A stretch of 64,000 nt of DNA from Pseudonocardia sp. HH130630-07 (GTDB lineage: Bacteria; Actinomycetota; Actinomycetes; Mycobacteriales; Pseudonocardiaceae): assembly GCF_001698125.1 (NCBI RefSeq), contig NZ_CP013854.1:5704001-5768000 (forward strand). The letters run 5' to 3'. The notes beneath the pieces were generated by a model that was given only the letters and a program-made list of their open reading frames with translations, ran no database searches and was not told the origin of the DNA. Positions 17,987 to 26,518 of the stretch are shown in pieces. Position numbers and translations under genes: made by a program. Position 1 is the stretch's first letter; each line of letters begins with the position of its first letter.

Positions 17987-19957
17987 ATGAGTGATACCGA
18001 GTCCATGCGCTCCGGGCTGGACCTGAGCTGGGTCGACGAGACCGTCCGCCCCCAGGACGACCTGTTCGCCCACGTCAACGGGCGCTGGCTGGCGACACAC
18101 GAGATCGCCGACGATCGCTCGCAGGACGGGGTCTTCCGGATGCTCGCCGACCGCGCCGAGGAGCAGGTGCGCGCGATCGTCGAGGAGTGCGCGGGCGGGC
18201 CGGGCGACGACGGACCGGCGCGTCAGATCGGTGACCTGTACACGTCGTTCCTGGACACCGGCCGCGCCGAGGAGCTCGGCACCGGGCCGGTGCGCCCGCT
18301 GATCGAGGAGATCCGCGGCACCACCGACCGGGCCGGGCTGGCGGCACTGCTGGGCCGCCACCAGCGCGACGGGCGCGCGGCGCTGTTCGGGGAGTTCGTC
18401 GCCACCGACCTGAAGGACTCGTCGCGCTACCTGGTCAACCTCGACCAGGGCGGGCTGGGCCTGCCCGACGAGGCCTACTACCGCTCCGACGAGCACGCCG
18501 ACGTCCGCGACGCCTACACCGGGCACCTGCGACGGCTCGCCGGGCTGGTCGGTCTCCCGGACCCGCAGCAGGTCGCCGAGACGGTCATGGACCTGGAGAC
18601 CGCGCTCGCCGCGGCCTCCTGGAGCCAGGTCGACAACCGTGACGCGGAGAAGACCTACACCCTCATGAGCCGCGAGCAGCTGCACCGCGGTGCGCCGGGG
18701 TTCGACTGGGCGTCGTGGGAGAGCGGACTGACGGTCCCGGCGTCGGCGTTCGACGAGCTGATCGTCCGCCAGCCCGGGTTCGTCGCGGCCGCCGCACGGC
18801 TGTGGGCGGAGCGGCCGATCGGGCAGTGGCAGGCGTGGCTGGCGATCCGGGTGGCCTCGTCGTGCGCCGAGCACCTGTCGGCCGAGCTGGTCGAGGAGGA
18901 CTTCGACTTCTACGGCCGCACCCTGTCCGGCACCCCGCAGCTGCCCGAGCGCTGGAAGCGCGGCGTCGGGCTGGTCCAGGCGGCACTGGGTGAGGCGGTC
19001 GGGCGGATCTACGTCGACCGGCACTTCCCGCCGCAGGCCAAGGAGCGCATCGAACGGCTCGTCGGGACCGTCGTCGAGGCCTACCGCCGGGCCATCACGG
19101 ACTCGGACTGGATGAGCGCAGCCACCCGGGAGCGGGCCCTGGACAAGCTGGGGAAGTTCACCCCGAAGGTCGGCCACCCCGACCGGTGGAAGGACTACTC
19201 GAACCTGGAGATCGACCCGGCCGACCTGCTCGGCAACGTCGGCCGGGCCGCCGCGTGGCGCCACGACCACGAGTACTCCAAGCTGGGCGGCCCGGTGGAC
19301 CGCGACGAGTGGCTGCTGCCCCCGCAGTCGGTGAACGCCTACTACCACCCGCGGCTCAACGAGATCGTGTTCCCGGCCGCGATCCTGCAGCCGCCCTTCT
19401 TCGACGCCGAGGCCGACGACGCCGCCAACTACGGCGGGATCGGCTCGACGATCAGTCACGAGATCGGCCACGGCTTCGACGACCAGGGCTCGCGCTACGA
19501 CGGCGACGGCCACCTCACCGACTGGTGGGCGGCGGAGGACCGCGCGGAGTTCGACGCCCGGACCCGCAGGCTGATCGACCAGTACTCGGCGCTCTCCCCG
19601 CGCGGGCTGCCCGGGCACACCGTCGACGGGGCGCTGACGGTCGGCGAGAACATCGGCGACCTGGGCGGGCTCACGATCTCGCTGCAGGCGTACTCGATCG
19701 CCCAGCAGGACCGGCAGCCACCGGAGCTGGACGGCCTGACCGGAGCGCAGCGCGTGCTGTTCGGCTGGGCGCAGATCTGGCGGGCCCGCACCCGCGACGA
19801 GGAGGCGGTCCGGCGCCTGGCGACCGACCCGCACTCGCCGCCGGACCTGCGGTGCAACGCCGTGGTGCGCAATCTCGACGCGTTCCACGAGGCGTTCGGC
19901 GTGACCGAGGACGACGCGATGTACCTGGCGCCCGGGGAGCGCGTCCGGATCTGGTGA
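17987..19957 (+). CDS. M13 family zinc metallopeptidase (neprilysin/PepO type)
   Basis: The 656-residue protein is full length for bacterial M13 endopeptidases. The N-terminal M13_N domain starts with DETVRPQDDLFAHVNGRW. The catalytic domain contains HEIGHGFDDQG, where H491 and H495 bind zinc and E492 is the base, followed by VNAYYHPRLNEIVFPAAIL upstream and ENIGDLGG (third ligand E554) downstream. No signal peptide or membrane anchor is present, so the enzyme is probably cytoplasmic like other actinobacterial members. It is a single-gene unit with its own promoter region and a perfect palindrome as terminator. It degrades short peptides. Confidence 0.92.
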   Translation: MSDTESMRSGLDLSWVDETVRPQDDLFAHVNGRWLATHEIADDRSQDGVFRMLADRAEEQVRAIVEECAGGPGDDGPARQIGDLYTSFLDTGRAEELGTGPVRPLIEEIRGTTDRAGLAALLGRHQRDGRAALFGEFVATDLKDSSRYLVNLDQGGLGLPDEAYYRSDEHADVRDAYTGHLRRLAGLVGLPDPQQVAETVMDLETALAAASWSQVDNRDAEKTYTLMSREQLHRGAPGFDWASWESGLTVPASAFDELIVRQPGFVAAAARLWAERPIGQWQAWLAIRVASSCAEHLSAELVEEDFDFYGRTLSGTPQLPERWKRGVGLVQAALGEAVGRIYVDRHFPPQAKERIERLVGTVVEAYRRAITDSDWMSAATRERALDKLGKFTPKVGHPDRWKDYSNLEIDPADLLGNVGRAAAWRHDHEYSKLGGPVDRDEWLLPPQSVNAYYHPRLNEIVFPAAILQPPFFDAEADDAANYGGIGSTISHEIGHGFDDQGSRYDGDGHLTDWWAAEDRAEFDARTRRLIDQYSALSPRGLPGHTVDGALTVGENIGDLGGLTISLQAYSIAQQDRQPPELDGLTGAQRVLFGWAQIWRARTRDEEAVRRLATDPHSPPDLRCNAVVRNLDAFHEAFGVTEDDAMYLAPGERVRIW

Positions 19958-19972
19958 GTGCATCCGCCGGGA

Positions 19973-20002
19973 GCGCCCGTCCGGCACGTGCCGGACGGGC
20001 GC
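19973..20002. terminator. 30-bp perfect palindrome terminator
   Basis: GCGCCCGTCCGGCAC (19973-19987) is followed at once by its exact reverse complement (19988-20002), giving 15-bp arms. It lies 15 bases past the M13 peptidase stop and 28 bases past the stop of the minus-strand small ORF, so it can terminate both transcripts. Confidence 0.7.
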
Positions 20003-20030
20003 GATGGTCCCGGCGGTCCGGCCGGGCGGG

Positions 20031-20117
20031 CTAGCGGACGCGGCGCCCGTACATGCGGTCGTGGCACTTGTTGAGGTCACGCACCGCGTGCCGGGCGCGC
20101 AGGATCAGGTTCTTCAT
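20031..20117 (-). CDS. Putative 28-residue basic small protein
   Basis: An ATG at 20117 opens a 28-codon frame ending in TAG. GAGGAG lies 8 bases before the start, an excellent ribosome site. The product begins MKNLILRARHAVRDLNK and ends CHDRMYGRRVR. It has a short amphipathic helix-like N-terminus, one Cys, and ten Arg/Lys among 28 residues. The frame ends just before a bidirectional terminator. It is unlike the alanine/arginine-rich random frames nearby, containing Asn, Lys, Ile, Tyr and Met. I do not recognise the family; it could be a small regulatory or nucleic-acid-binding peptide, or a leader peptide. Confidence 0.45.
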   Translation of the reverse strand: MKNLILRARHAVRDLNKCHDRMYGRRVR

Positions 20118-20226
20118 GGGGTAGCTCCTCGGCAGATCGGGAAGGTCACGACGTCCCGCTTCTGGAACCACGCTTGCGTTGCGCGTACCCGCCCGTGCCG
20201 GCACCCACACATGGACCGCGGAGCGG

Positions 20227-20715
20227 TCACGGCCGGGGCCGGGTCCGACGGCGGAGCAGCACGACCCAGAGCCGCTCGGGGCGCCGCCCGCTCCCCCGCG
20301 CCCGGGCGCCCGGCTCCACCCGGACCCGGTCGTCGATCGCGGGGTCGTTGATGTGCACGGCCCCGGTGCCGTCCGGGAGCGGCACCCGGCGGCCGCGGTC
20401 GAGGGTCAGCTCCCACTGCCGGAGCACCCGCCGGTCGGGGGCGAGCGCGGTCACGACGACCAGCCGCGGCCGGCCCCGGCGCCCCCTCACCGCGGGTCGC
20501 CCGCGGCGTGGAGGCCGGTCGGCGGACGGGCCGGAACCACCGCCCGCCGACCGGAGCACACGGGACGCAGCCGGGACGACGGACACGGGGTGCGGTGCAC
20601 CCTCCGGGGACGGTCTCGGTCCGGCATGCGTCGGCTCCTCGTCGAGTCTTCGGGCGCTGGTGGGCCGCGGATCGGCGGGGCGCCGATCCGCCGGGCGGAC
20701 GGTCGGCGCTAGCAT
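20227..20715 (-). CDS. Hypothetical protein (low confidence)
   Basis: This frame encodes up to 162 residues. The first half is low-complexity Pro/Arg/Ala. The second half reads like a folded domain, with LVVVTALAPDRRVLRQWELT, then VPLPDGTGAVHINDP and VRVEPGARARG, and ends with a basic tail. No strong ribosome site precedes ATG 20715 and a later start is possible. The gene sits alone between the small ORF and the divergent XRE gene. No family is recognised. It may be a chance open frame in 75-80% GC sequence. Confidence 0.3.
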   Translation of the reverse strand: MLAPTVRPADRRPADPRPTSARRLDEEPTHAGPRPSPEGAPHPVSVVPAASRVLRSAGGGSGPSADRPPRRGRPAVRGRRGRPRLVVVTALAPDRRVLRQWELTLDRGRRVPLPDGTGAVHINDPAIDDRVRVEPGARARGSGRRPERLWVVLLRRRTRPRP

Positions 20716-20776
20716 CGCCGGGCGTTCGCACTGGGAACGCGCAAACCATGTCACAAACGCACGTTCACGGGTAATC

Positions 20777-20786
20777 TGAACGTTCA
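20777..20786. promoter_or_regulatory. Palindrome at the XRE gene promoter
   Basis: TGAACGTTCA is a perfect 10-base palindrome lying 31 bases before the preferred GTG start of the XRE regulator. A further ACGTTC copy at 20761-20766 forms an inverted pair with GAACGT at 20778-20783. Autoregulation is inferred. Confidence 0.35.
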
Positions 20787-20816
20787 TTGTCACTCGAACG
20801 ACGCACTGGAGCTGCC

Positions 20817-21698
20817 GTGTCCGAGGGGGATCTGGGCCCGTCCATCGTCCGGCGCTGGCAGCTGGCCGCCGCGCTCCGACAGCTGCGGGAGGAGGCCGGG
20901 CTCACCCACGACCAGGTCGTGACGGCGCTGCGCGAGGCCGGCGCGAACTGGACCCGGCCGAAGCTGTCCCGGATCGAGAACCGGGAGCAGGCCGTCAAGC
21001 CGCGCGAGGCCGAGGTCCTGCTCGACATCTACGCCGTCACCGATCCCGAGGTGCGGAACCGGCTCATCGGGCTGGCGAGCGCCCCACGGGACCGGGGCTG
21101 GATCGCCGACATCCGCCGCAGCCTGCCGCCGCAGTTCCACCGCTATGTCGACTGGGAGAGCGTCGTGGTCGCCTGCCGCCACTTCCAGACATTGGTGATA
21201 CCCGGTCTGCTCCAGACGCCCGAGTACGCACGAGGACTCATCTCGGGCATCACCCCCGAGCTGTCCGAGGACGAGGTCGAACGTCGAGTCGCCGCGCGCA
21301 TGGTCCGCCAGCAGATCCTCACCCGGGCCCGGCCACCCCAGCTGCACGTGATCCTGGACGAAGGAGTGCTGGAACGCCCGATCGACTCGCCCCGGACCAT
21401 GCACAAACAGATCCGCCGCCTCATCGAGGCCGCAGAGTCCCCGAGCACGACTGTCCAGATCCTGCCGAAGTCGGTCGGCGCCAGCCCCGCGCTCGAAGGT
21501 CCGTTCTCGATTCTCACGCTCCCGGACCCGATCCCGGACATGGGATACACCGAGGCCCCGACCGGCGCCGCCTATCTCGAGGATCGCGACGCGGTCCGTG
21601 ATCTCACTCTTCGGTGGGGTAGCCTGACCGACCGGGCGATGACTCCAGATTTGTCGGCCGCTTTCATCGAATCAGCAGGTCAGAGGCTCATCCAGTGA
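20817..21698 (+). CDS. XRE family regulator with DUF5753 domain
   Basis: The 293-residue protein has an N-terminal Cro/C1 helix-turn-helix (about 8-70: WQLAAALRQLREEAGLTH and WTRPKLSRIENREQ). A DUF5753 domain (about 100-285) follows with the usual VIPGLLQTPEYARGL and ILPKSVGASPALEGPF. It is a WhiJ-like regulator class, widespread in actinomycetes and normally paired with a small DUF397 protein, as here. GTG 20817 has GGAG 5 bases upstream; the longer frame starting at TTG 20787 is less likely. Members influence development or specialised metabolism; the target here is unknown beyond likely autoregulation. Confidence 0.88.
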   Translation: MSEGDLGPSIVRRWQLAAALRQLREEAGLTHDQVVTALREAGANWTRPKLSRIENREQAVKPREAEVLLDIYAVTDPEVRNRLIGLASAPRDRGWIADIRRSLPPQFHRYVDWESVVVACRHFQTLVIPGLLQTPEYARGLISGITPELSEDEVERRVAARMVRQQILTRARPPQLHVILDEGVLERPIDSPRTMHKQIRRLIEAAESPSTTVQILPKSVGASPALEGPFSILTLPDPIPDMGYTEAPTGAAYLEDRDAVRDLTLRWGSLTDRAMTPDLSAAFIESAGQRLIQ

Positions 21699-21724
21699 GT
21701 TCTCCGTAAGGTGGTGCCAGGGTC

Positions 21725-21955
21725 GTGTCCCGAGATGATCTCGTTGCCGGTCTCGTGTGGAGGAAGAGCAGCTTCTCCGGAGGCGGCGGGAATTCCGGTG
21801 GCGAGTGTGTCGAACTCGCCACCGCACACGACGGGCGCATCGCCGTTCGGGACAGCAAGAACCCACAGGCCGGATTCCTGCTCCTGCCGCGGGACCGGAT
21901 GGCGGCGTTCCTGCGTGCCTGCACGTCCGGCGAACTCGACCACGTCACCGGCTGA
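21725..21955 (+). CDS. DUF397 small protein
   Basis: The 76-residue product contains the DUF397 core VWRKSSFSGGGGNSGGECVE and AVRDSKNPQAGFLL, then RMAAFLRACTSGE. DUF397 proteins are partners of XRE-DUF5753 regulators and appear to control their activity through protein contact. The gene starts 26 bases after the regulator stop, at a GTG. The region upstream of the start still shows plausible coding for a few codons, so the exact start is uncertain. Confidence 0.88.
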   Translation: MSRDDLVAGLVWRKSSFSGGGGNSGGECVELATAHDGRIAVRDSKNPQAGFLLLPRDRMAAFLRACTSGELDHVTG

Positions 21956-22741
21956 CACCGGGGTCCGATGACACCGTCGCGGCGGTCCCGGTCTCCTCGG
22001 GCCCCGCGGGCCCGTCGCGCACCCGGCACACCCGGGGGCCTGTTCCCCGCGGCGACGCCCCGGCGCCCTTCGGCGTCCTCGGCACGCCAGGCCCGTCCGC
22101 GGGCGCCGACGGGGGCAGCCGGCACCCCGCGGCCGGTCCCGCACCCCGCTCCGGCGCGCCGCGCCCGTGCGGAGGGTGCGGCACGCCGGGTCCGGTGCCG
22201 GACGAGGGCCGGGGAGCCGCACGACCACGGGTCGGCGCGGGCCGGGAGCCGCGCGGTGCAGGACCCGGGCGTCCCGCGGGAGCCGGGCGCACCGCAGCAG
22301 ACCCGTACCGCACGGCAGCCAGGTGCCTCACGGGACCGCGGGAGCCGAACGCCGGACCCACCCCGCGGCTCGTCGTGCCGAGATGCACGTGAGCGGGCCG
22401 CTGTCGCTCCCGGACCCCGCTGACGTGCATCTCGGCACGGGGATCCGGACCAGCCGGATCGTTGCGGGCGTCGTCGCGTACACACGCGCCGGATTCCGCC
22501 GGGCCGACACCGGGCCCGTGTCCCCGCCGCGCACGGCACGCCGACCGTGCACCCCACGCCGGAGTGTCGCTCCCCCGTGCGGGTGCGGAACGCCGGGCGC
22601 CGGGCGGGTCGGGGGTGTGCGTGCGGCCGGGACGCGCCCGCGTACCCGTGGGCGCCGGATGCCCCGCCGGTACCCGGCGTCGCGGTTCGGCCACCGCGCG
22701 CGCCCGGCGTTCCACACGCCGGTCGGACCGGCCGACGCCGG
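21956..22741. other. Gene-free, extremely GC-rich region with inverted repeats
   Basis: Nothing here resembles a protein family. Overlapping frames on both strands consist almost only of Ala, Arg, Gly, Pro and Thr. The stretch holds a long hairpin (22374-22439) and a dispersed short repeat: GTGCGGCACGCCGGG at 22176-22190, GTGCGGAACGCCGGGCGC at 22583-22600, and an inverted near-copy at 22700-22717. It may be a non-coding structured spacer or a degraded element. Confidence 0.55.
22374..22439. repeat. Long hairpin with 24-bp arms
   Basis: The left arm 22374-22397 starts CGTGCCGAGATGCACGT. The right arm 22416-22439 is its reverse complement over 24 bases with one mismatch, and the loop is 18 bases. 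It is about 300 bases downstream of the cupin stop and 420 bases past the DUF397 stop. Candidates are a terminator, a REP-like palindromic unit or a structured RNA. Confidence 0.6.
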
Positions 22742-23110
22742 TCAGGCCCGGTCGTCGCCGTCCAGGTCGCGGAGTCCGACGATCGTGGTCGGCCGTCCTT
22801 CCGGGTTCGGGCCGTAGACCGCCAGCATCCGGGCGTGCCCGGGCGCCCAGTACCGGCCGCGGGATCCGGCCGGGACCAGCACCACCTGCCCGGCGTCGGC
22901 CTGCACCGTCACGTCGTCGCAGGAGACCATCAGGGTCCCCTCGATCACGTAGTTGAACTCGTCGTGCGGGTGCTCGTCGATCCACTCCTGCGCGGTGAGC
23001 TGCCACTCCGTCAGCGCCACGCCCGTCCAGCCCCCGGCGGCGGGGGCGACGAAGGTCCGGCTGGTCGAGGTGCCGCCGCGGGTCGTCCCGGGGAAGACCG
23101 TGGGTGCCAT
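22742..23110 (-). CDS. Cupin domain protein
   Basis: The 122-residue single-domain cupin has the first cupin motif region EHPHDEFNYVIEGTL with likely metal ligands His and Glu. The second region QVVLVPAGSRGRYW is weaker, lacking a clear His. ATG 23110 follows AGGAGA closely. It lies 40 bases after the amidohydrolase gene on the same strand and is probably the last gene of that catabolic operon. Small cupins of this type act as isomerases, dioxygenases or binding proteins; the role is not determinable here. Confidence 0.78.
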   Translation of the reverse strand: MAPTVFPGTTRGGTSTSRTFVAPAAGGWTGVALTEWQLTAQEWIDEHPHDEFNYVIEGTLMVSCDDVTVQADAGQVVLVPAGSRGRYWAPGHARMLAVYGPNPEGRPTTIVGLRDLDGDDRA

Positions 23111-23150
23111 GGTGTCTCCTGTTCCGTGCTCGGTACGGCCGGCGACCGGT

Positions 23151-24626
23151 TCAGCGCTCGCGCCAGGTCCAGCGACCACCGACCAGCGTCCCGGAGACGG
23201 GCAGCCCGCGCAGCCGGTCGTCGGGCACCGTGCGCGGGTCGGCGTCGAGGATCGCCAGGTCGGCGACGTCACCGATCTCGACCCGGGTGCGGCCGCGCAT
23301 GCTCGCGGCGAGCGCGACGTCGCGCGACACCCGCTGCTCGGGGTGCCAGGCAGTGCGGTCGTCACGGCTGCGGGTGGTCGCCGCGGCGATCGCGAACCAC
23401 GGGTCGAGCACGGCGACCGGCGCGTCCGACCCGAACCGCAGCGTCGCCCCCGCCGCGTGCAGCGACGCGTAGGCGAACGCCCGCCCGGTGCGGCCCGCCC
23501 AGTGGCGGTCGGCGACGTCGCGGTCGTCCATCGCGTGTTCGGGCTGCACGCTCGCGACCAGGCCCAGCGGGGCGAACCGGGCGAAGTCGTCGGCGCGCAC
23601 GAGCTGCGCGTGCTCGATCACGCCGGGGATGCCCAGCTCGCCGAAGGTGTCGATGACCTCGGTGTTCGCCCGGTCCCCGATGGCGTGCACCGCTCCACCG
23701 ATCCCGTGCGCGTCGGCCTGCACGAGCAGCTCACGCAGCCGCTCCGGCGAGACGCTGGCGACCCCGCACGGGTGCGCCGCGTGCCGGTCCAGCCCGGGAT
23801 AGGGGTCCCAGCAGAAGGCGGTGCGGGTGTTCAGCGACCCGTCGACCACCACCTTCAACCGGCCCATCGTGACCAGGCCGAGCGGTTCGACGGCGTCCCC
23901 GGTGCGCAGGCCGCGGGCGATCGCGTCGTCGAGCCGGTGCGGCCACACCGAGGCCTCCACCCGCAGGCTGTCCACCCCGGCCGCGACCCGCTCCGGCCAC
24001 TGCGCCAGGTTGTCGGTGTTCTCGAACTCGACGATGCCGACGACACCGCGGCGCGCGGCCGCCTCGGCCGCCTCCCGGTACGCCGCGACCGTGGGGGGCG
24101 ATGCGGCCGCCAGCGTCGGGCCGACCGCGAACCAGTCCCACTCGCGCAGCATCCCCGAGTCGTCCGGGCGGGCGCCGAGCCGGGTCGCGGCGGCGGAGTT
24201 CAGCCATGCGCAGTGCAGATCGGCCGCGACCAGGACGACCGGTGCCGACCCGGTGACCTCGTCCAGTGCCCGCAGCGTCGGGACGTCCGGCCAGGTGCCG
24301 TCCCGGAACCCGTAGCCGGTCACGATCGCGCCCGGCGGGTGCCCGCCGCGGCCCAGCTCGGTACGCACCCGGTCGAGCACGTCCACCGCGCTCGCCGTCC
24401 CGGACAGGTCGAAGCGTGAGCGCTGGATCGTCCACTGGGTGAAGTGGACGTGGGCGTCCCACAGTCCCGGGGCGAGCACGCGACCGTAGAGGTCGACGCT
24501 CTCCCCCGCCGGTGCCTCCCCCGCACCCGCGGGGGACACGGCCGTCACCCGGTCGCCGTCGATCCGGACGTCGACCGGCTCACCGCCGCCCAGCAACCGC
24601 GCGTTGCGCAGCTCCAGCCCGGTCAC
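23151..24626 (-). CDS. Amidohydrolase family protein (YtcJ-like)
   Basis: The 491-residue metal-dependent amidohydrolase of the amidohydrolase_3 group has LAPGLWDAHVHF (metal ligands), TGYGFRDGTWPD, the VVDGSLNTRTAF segment, GAVHAIGDRANTEV and RFGSDAPVA with the metal-binding Asp. C-terminal DLAILDADPRTVPDDRL is typical. GTG 24626 overlaps the oxidase stop (GTGA). In context it could open an amide or N-acyl bond of the compound imported by the upstream ABC system, feeding the sarcosine oxidase-like enzyme. Substrates of YtcJ-type proteins are mostly unknown. Confidence 0.86.
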   Translation of the reverse strand: MTGLELRNARLLGGGEPVDVRIDGDRVTAVSPAGAGEAPAGESVDLYGRVLAPGLWDAHVHFTQWTIQRSRFDLSGTASAVDVLDRVRTELGRGGHPPGAIVTGYGFRDGTWPDVPTLRALDEVTGSAPVVLVAADLHCAWLNSAAATRLGARPDDSGMLREWDWFAVGPTLAAASPPTVAAYREAAEAAARRGVVGIVEFENTDNLAQWPERVAAGVDSLRVEASVWPHRLDDAIARGLRTGDAVEPLGLVTMGRLKVVVDGSLNTRTAFCWDPYPGLDRHAAHPCGVASVSPERLRELLVQADAHGIGGAVHAIGDRANTEVIDTFGELGIPGVIEHAQLVRADDFARFAPLGLVASVQPEHAMDDRDVADRHWAGRTGRAFAYASLHAAGATLRFGSDAPVAVLDPWFAIAAATTRSRDDRTAWHPEQRVSRDVALAASMRGRTRVEIGDVADLAILDADPRTVPDDRLRGLPVSGTLVGGRWTWRER

Positions 24627-25753
24627 GCCGCACTCCGCACGTGGTCGACGGCGAACGCCGAGACGTCGTCCGCGGTGCCGCCGTCGACGGCGAGCTCGGC
24701 GAGGATCCGGCCGATCGCCGGGGTGAACTTGAAGGCGTGCCCGGCGCCCAGGCCGAGCAGCACGTCCGGATGCCCCGGCACCGGGCCGATGGCGAACCGG
24801 CGCTCCGGCGTCACCGCGTACTGGCAGGTCACGGTGCGCAGCGGCGGTCCGGCGCCGGGCACGGTCGCCCCCACGAACGACGACAGCTCCGCCAGCAGCT
24901 CCGGCGACGGCACGTAGGTGCGCTCCTGCGGCGTCATCAGGTTGTCCGACCGGTCCCGGGCCGCCTTGACCGTCGGCTCGCCGTAGGTCGGGAAGCCGTA
25001 GAAGCACTGCTCGTCCTCCCAGATCCAGACCGGGAAACGGGTGCGGTCGAACGCCGCGGGATCGGCCGGCGCGAAGTAGGTGACCTGTTCCTGCATCGGG
25101 ACCAGGTCCACGCCGGCGCCGATCGGGGCGAGCAGGGCGTCGGTCCAGGCGTCGGTGGCGAGCACGACCTTGCGCGCCCGCACCGGCCCGTGCGCCGTCC
25201 GCACGACGACGCCGGCCCCGCCGGGATCGATCGCCTCCACCGGCGTGCGGTCGCGCACCACCGCGCCGTGCAGCCGGGCCTGCATCTGGAACGCGGCGAC
25301 CGAGCGGGCGGCGTGCACGATGCCCGTGTCCGGGGTGTAGACCGTCTCGACCCCGTCGGGGATCCGGAACTGCGGCCAGCGTGCGGTCACCCGGTCCGGG
25401 TCGAGCAGCTCGTGCGGGACGCCGACGGCGTCCAGGCTCGCCGTGAAGTCGCCCGCGTCGTAGGGCCCGTCGACCGGGCAGAAGACCACGCCGCCGGTGA
25501 CCGTCACGAAGTCCTCGCCGGCGACGGAGGAGAACTCCGCCCAGTCCCGGTAGGCCGAGGTCGCCAGGCGCACGTAGTGCGGCTTGCCGTAGGACGTCCG
25601 CACGATCCGGGACGTGTCGTGCGAGGCGCCACGGGTGTGCCCGAGCTCGAACTGCTCGAACGCGACGACGGAGGCGCCCCGGCGGGCCAGGTGGTAGGCG
25701 GTGGCGCTGCCGAGGGCTCCCATGCCGACGACGGCGACGTCGAACTTCTCCAT
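24623..25753 (-). CDS. Monomeric sarcosine oxidase/N-methyltryptophan oxidase-like FAD enzyme
   Basis: The 376-residue FAD amine oxidase has the dinucleotide motif VVGMGALGSATAYHLARRG and ARGASHDTSRI-like GASHDTSRIVR. The C-terminal TCQYAVTPERRFAIGPV is followed by GLGAGHAFKFTPAIG. The Cys in TCQY aligns with the Cys that covalently binds FAD in monomeric sarcosine oxidases, so covalent flavin is expected. The enzyme would oxidise an N-methyl or secondary amino acid to the amino acid, aldehyde and H2O2. ATG 25753 is chosen (GGGGAA 6 bases before) over ATG 25765, which sits too close to GAGGA. Confidence 0.87.
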   Translation of the reverse strand: MEKFDVAVVGMGALGSATAYHLARRGASVVAFEQFELGHTRGASHDTSRIVRTSYGKPHYVRLATSAYRDWAEFSSVAGEDFVTVTGGVVFCPVDGPYDAGDFTASLDAVGVPHELLDPDRVTARWPQFRIPDGVETVYTPDTGIVHAARSVAAFQMQARLHGAVVRDRTPVEAIDPGGAGVVVRTAHGPVRARKVVLATDAWTDALLAPIGAGVDLVPMQEQVTYFAPADPAAFDRTRFPVWIWEDEQCFYGFPTYGEPTVKAARDRSDNLMTPQERTYVPSPELLAELSSFVGATVPGAGPPLRTVTCQYAVTPERRFAIGPVPGHPDVLLGLGAGHAFKFTPAIGRILAELAVDGGTADDVSAFAVDHVRSAA

Positions 25754-25768
25754 GCGGTTCCCCATTCC

Positions 25769-26518
25769 TCAGCCGGACAGCACGCGCCGGACGTCGTCGC
25801 GGACGACCCCGGCGAGCGCGTCGTCGATCTGCTCGATGTCGTCGGCGACCCGCCCGCTCGGCCCGCCGACGCTGATGCCCCCGATCCGCCGTCCGGCCAC
25901 CTCCAGCGGCCGCGCGACGGCGGTCACCGCGGTCAGCGACTCCCCGCGGTTGAACGCCCGGTCCTGTGCCCGCACCGTCGCCACCGTCGCGAGGTCCGCG
26001 TCGAGGTCACCGGTGCCGTGCACCTGCAGGTGGGCGCGCAGGCGGTCCTGCGGCCAGGTCGCGAGCAGCAGCTTCCCGATGCTCGTCGGCAGCAGCGGCC
26101 GGCGGACCCGCAGCTCCGGCACGTAGCGCACGGAGTGCCGGGACTGGGAGCAGGCGAGGTACACGACGTTCTCCCCCGCGAACAGCCCCAGCGTGACGGT
26201 CTCGCCGGTGCGGTCCCGCAACGCGTCCAGCTCCGGGCCCAGCAGCTCCACCAGCCCCGACTCGCTGGGCCGGACCAGTTCCGCGAGCGGGTAACCGATC
26301 GAGTAGCGGCCGTCGGCCTCGACCAGGTAGCCGACCGAGATGAGCCCGCGCACCAGCACGTGCACCGAGGACCGGGGTGCCGCGAGACGCTCGGTCAGGT
26401 CGGCGAGGCGCAGCGCGCCGGGCCGTTCGGACACCAGTTCCAGGATCCGCGCGGTGCGGGCCACCGTCCGGTGCTCGGACTGCCCGGCACCGGTCGTACG
26501 GGAGTCGATCGTGCTCAC
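25769..26518 (-). CDS. IclR family transcriptional regulator
   Basis: The 249-residue regulator has an N-terminal winged helix-turn-helix (about 20-75: RTARILELVSERPGAL and RLAAPRSSVHVLVRGL). The IclR effector domain contains TVTLGLFAGENVVYL, LLPTSIGKLLLATWP and the late RPLEVAGRRIGGISVGGP. GTG 26518 overlaps the CoA-transferase stop (GTGA), so it is co-transcribed within the catabolic operon. This is unusual for IclR, which is often divergent, and suggests feedback control of the whole unit. Confidence 0.88.
   Translation of the reverse strand: MSTIDSRTTGAGQSEHRTVARTARILELVSERPGALRLADLTERLAAPRSSVHVLVRGLISVGYLVEADGRYSIGYPLAELVRPSESGLVELLGPELDALRDRTGETVTLGLFAGENVVYLACSQSRHSVRYVPELRVRRPLLPTSIGKLLLATWPQDRLRAHLQVHGTGDLDADLATVATVRAQDRAFNRGESLTAVTAVARPLEVAGRRIGGISVGGPSGRVADDIEQIDDALAGVVRDDVRRVLSG

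Noticed and set aside
21945..23006. 353-residue minus-strand frame across the gene-free region
   Set aside because: It is mostly Arg/Gly/Ala/Pro with no recognisable domain and overlaps the cupin in another frame.
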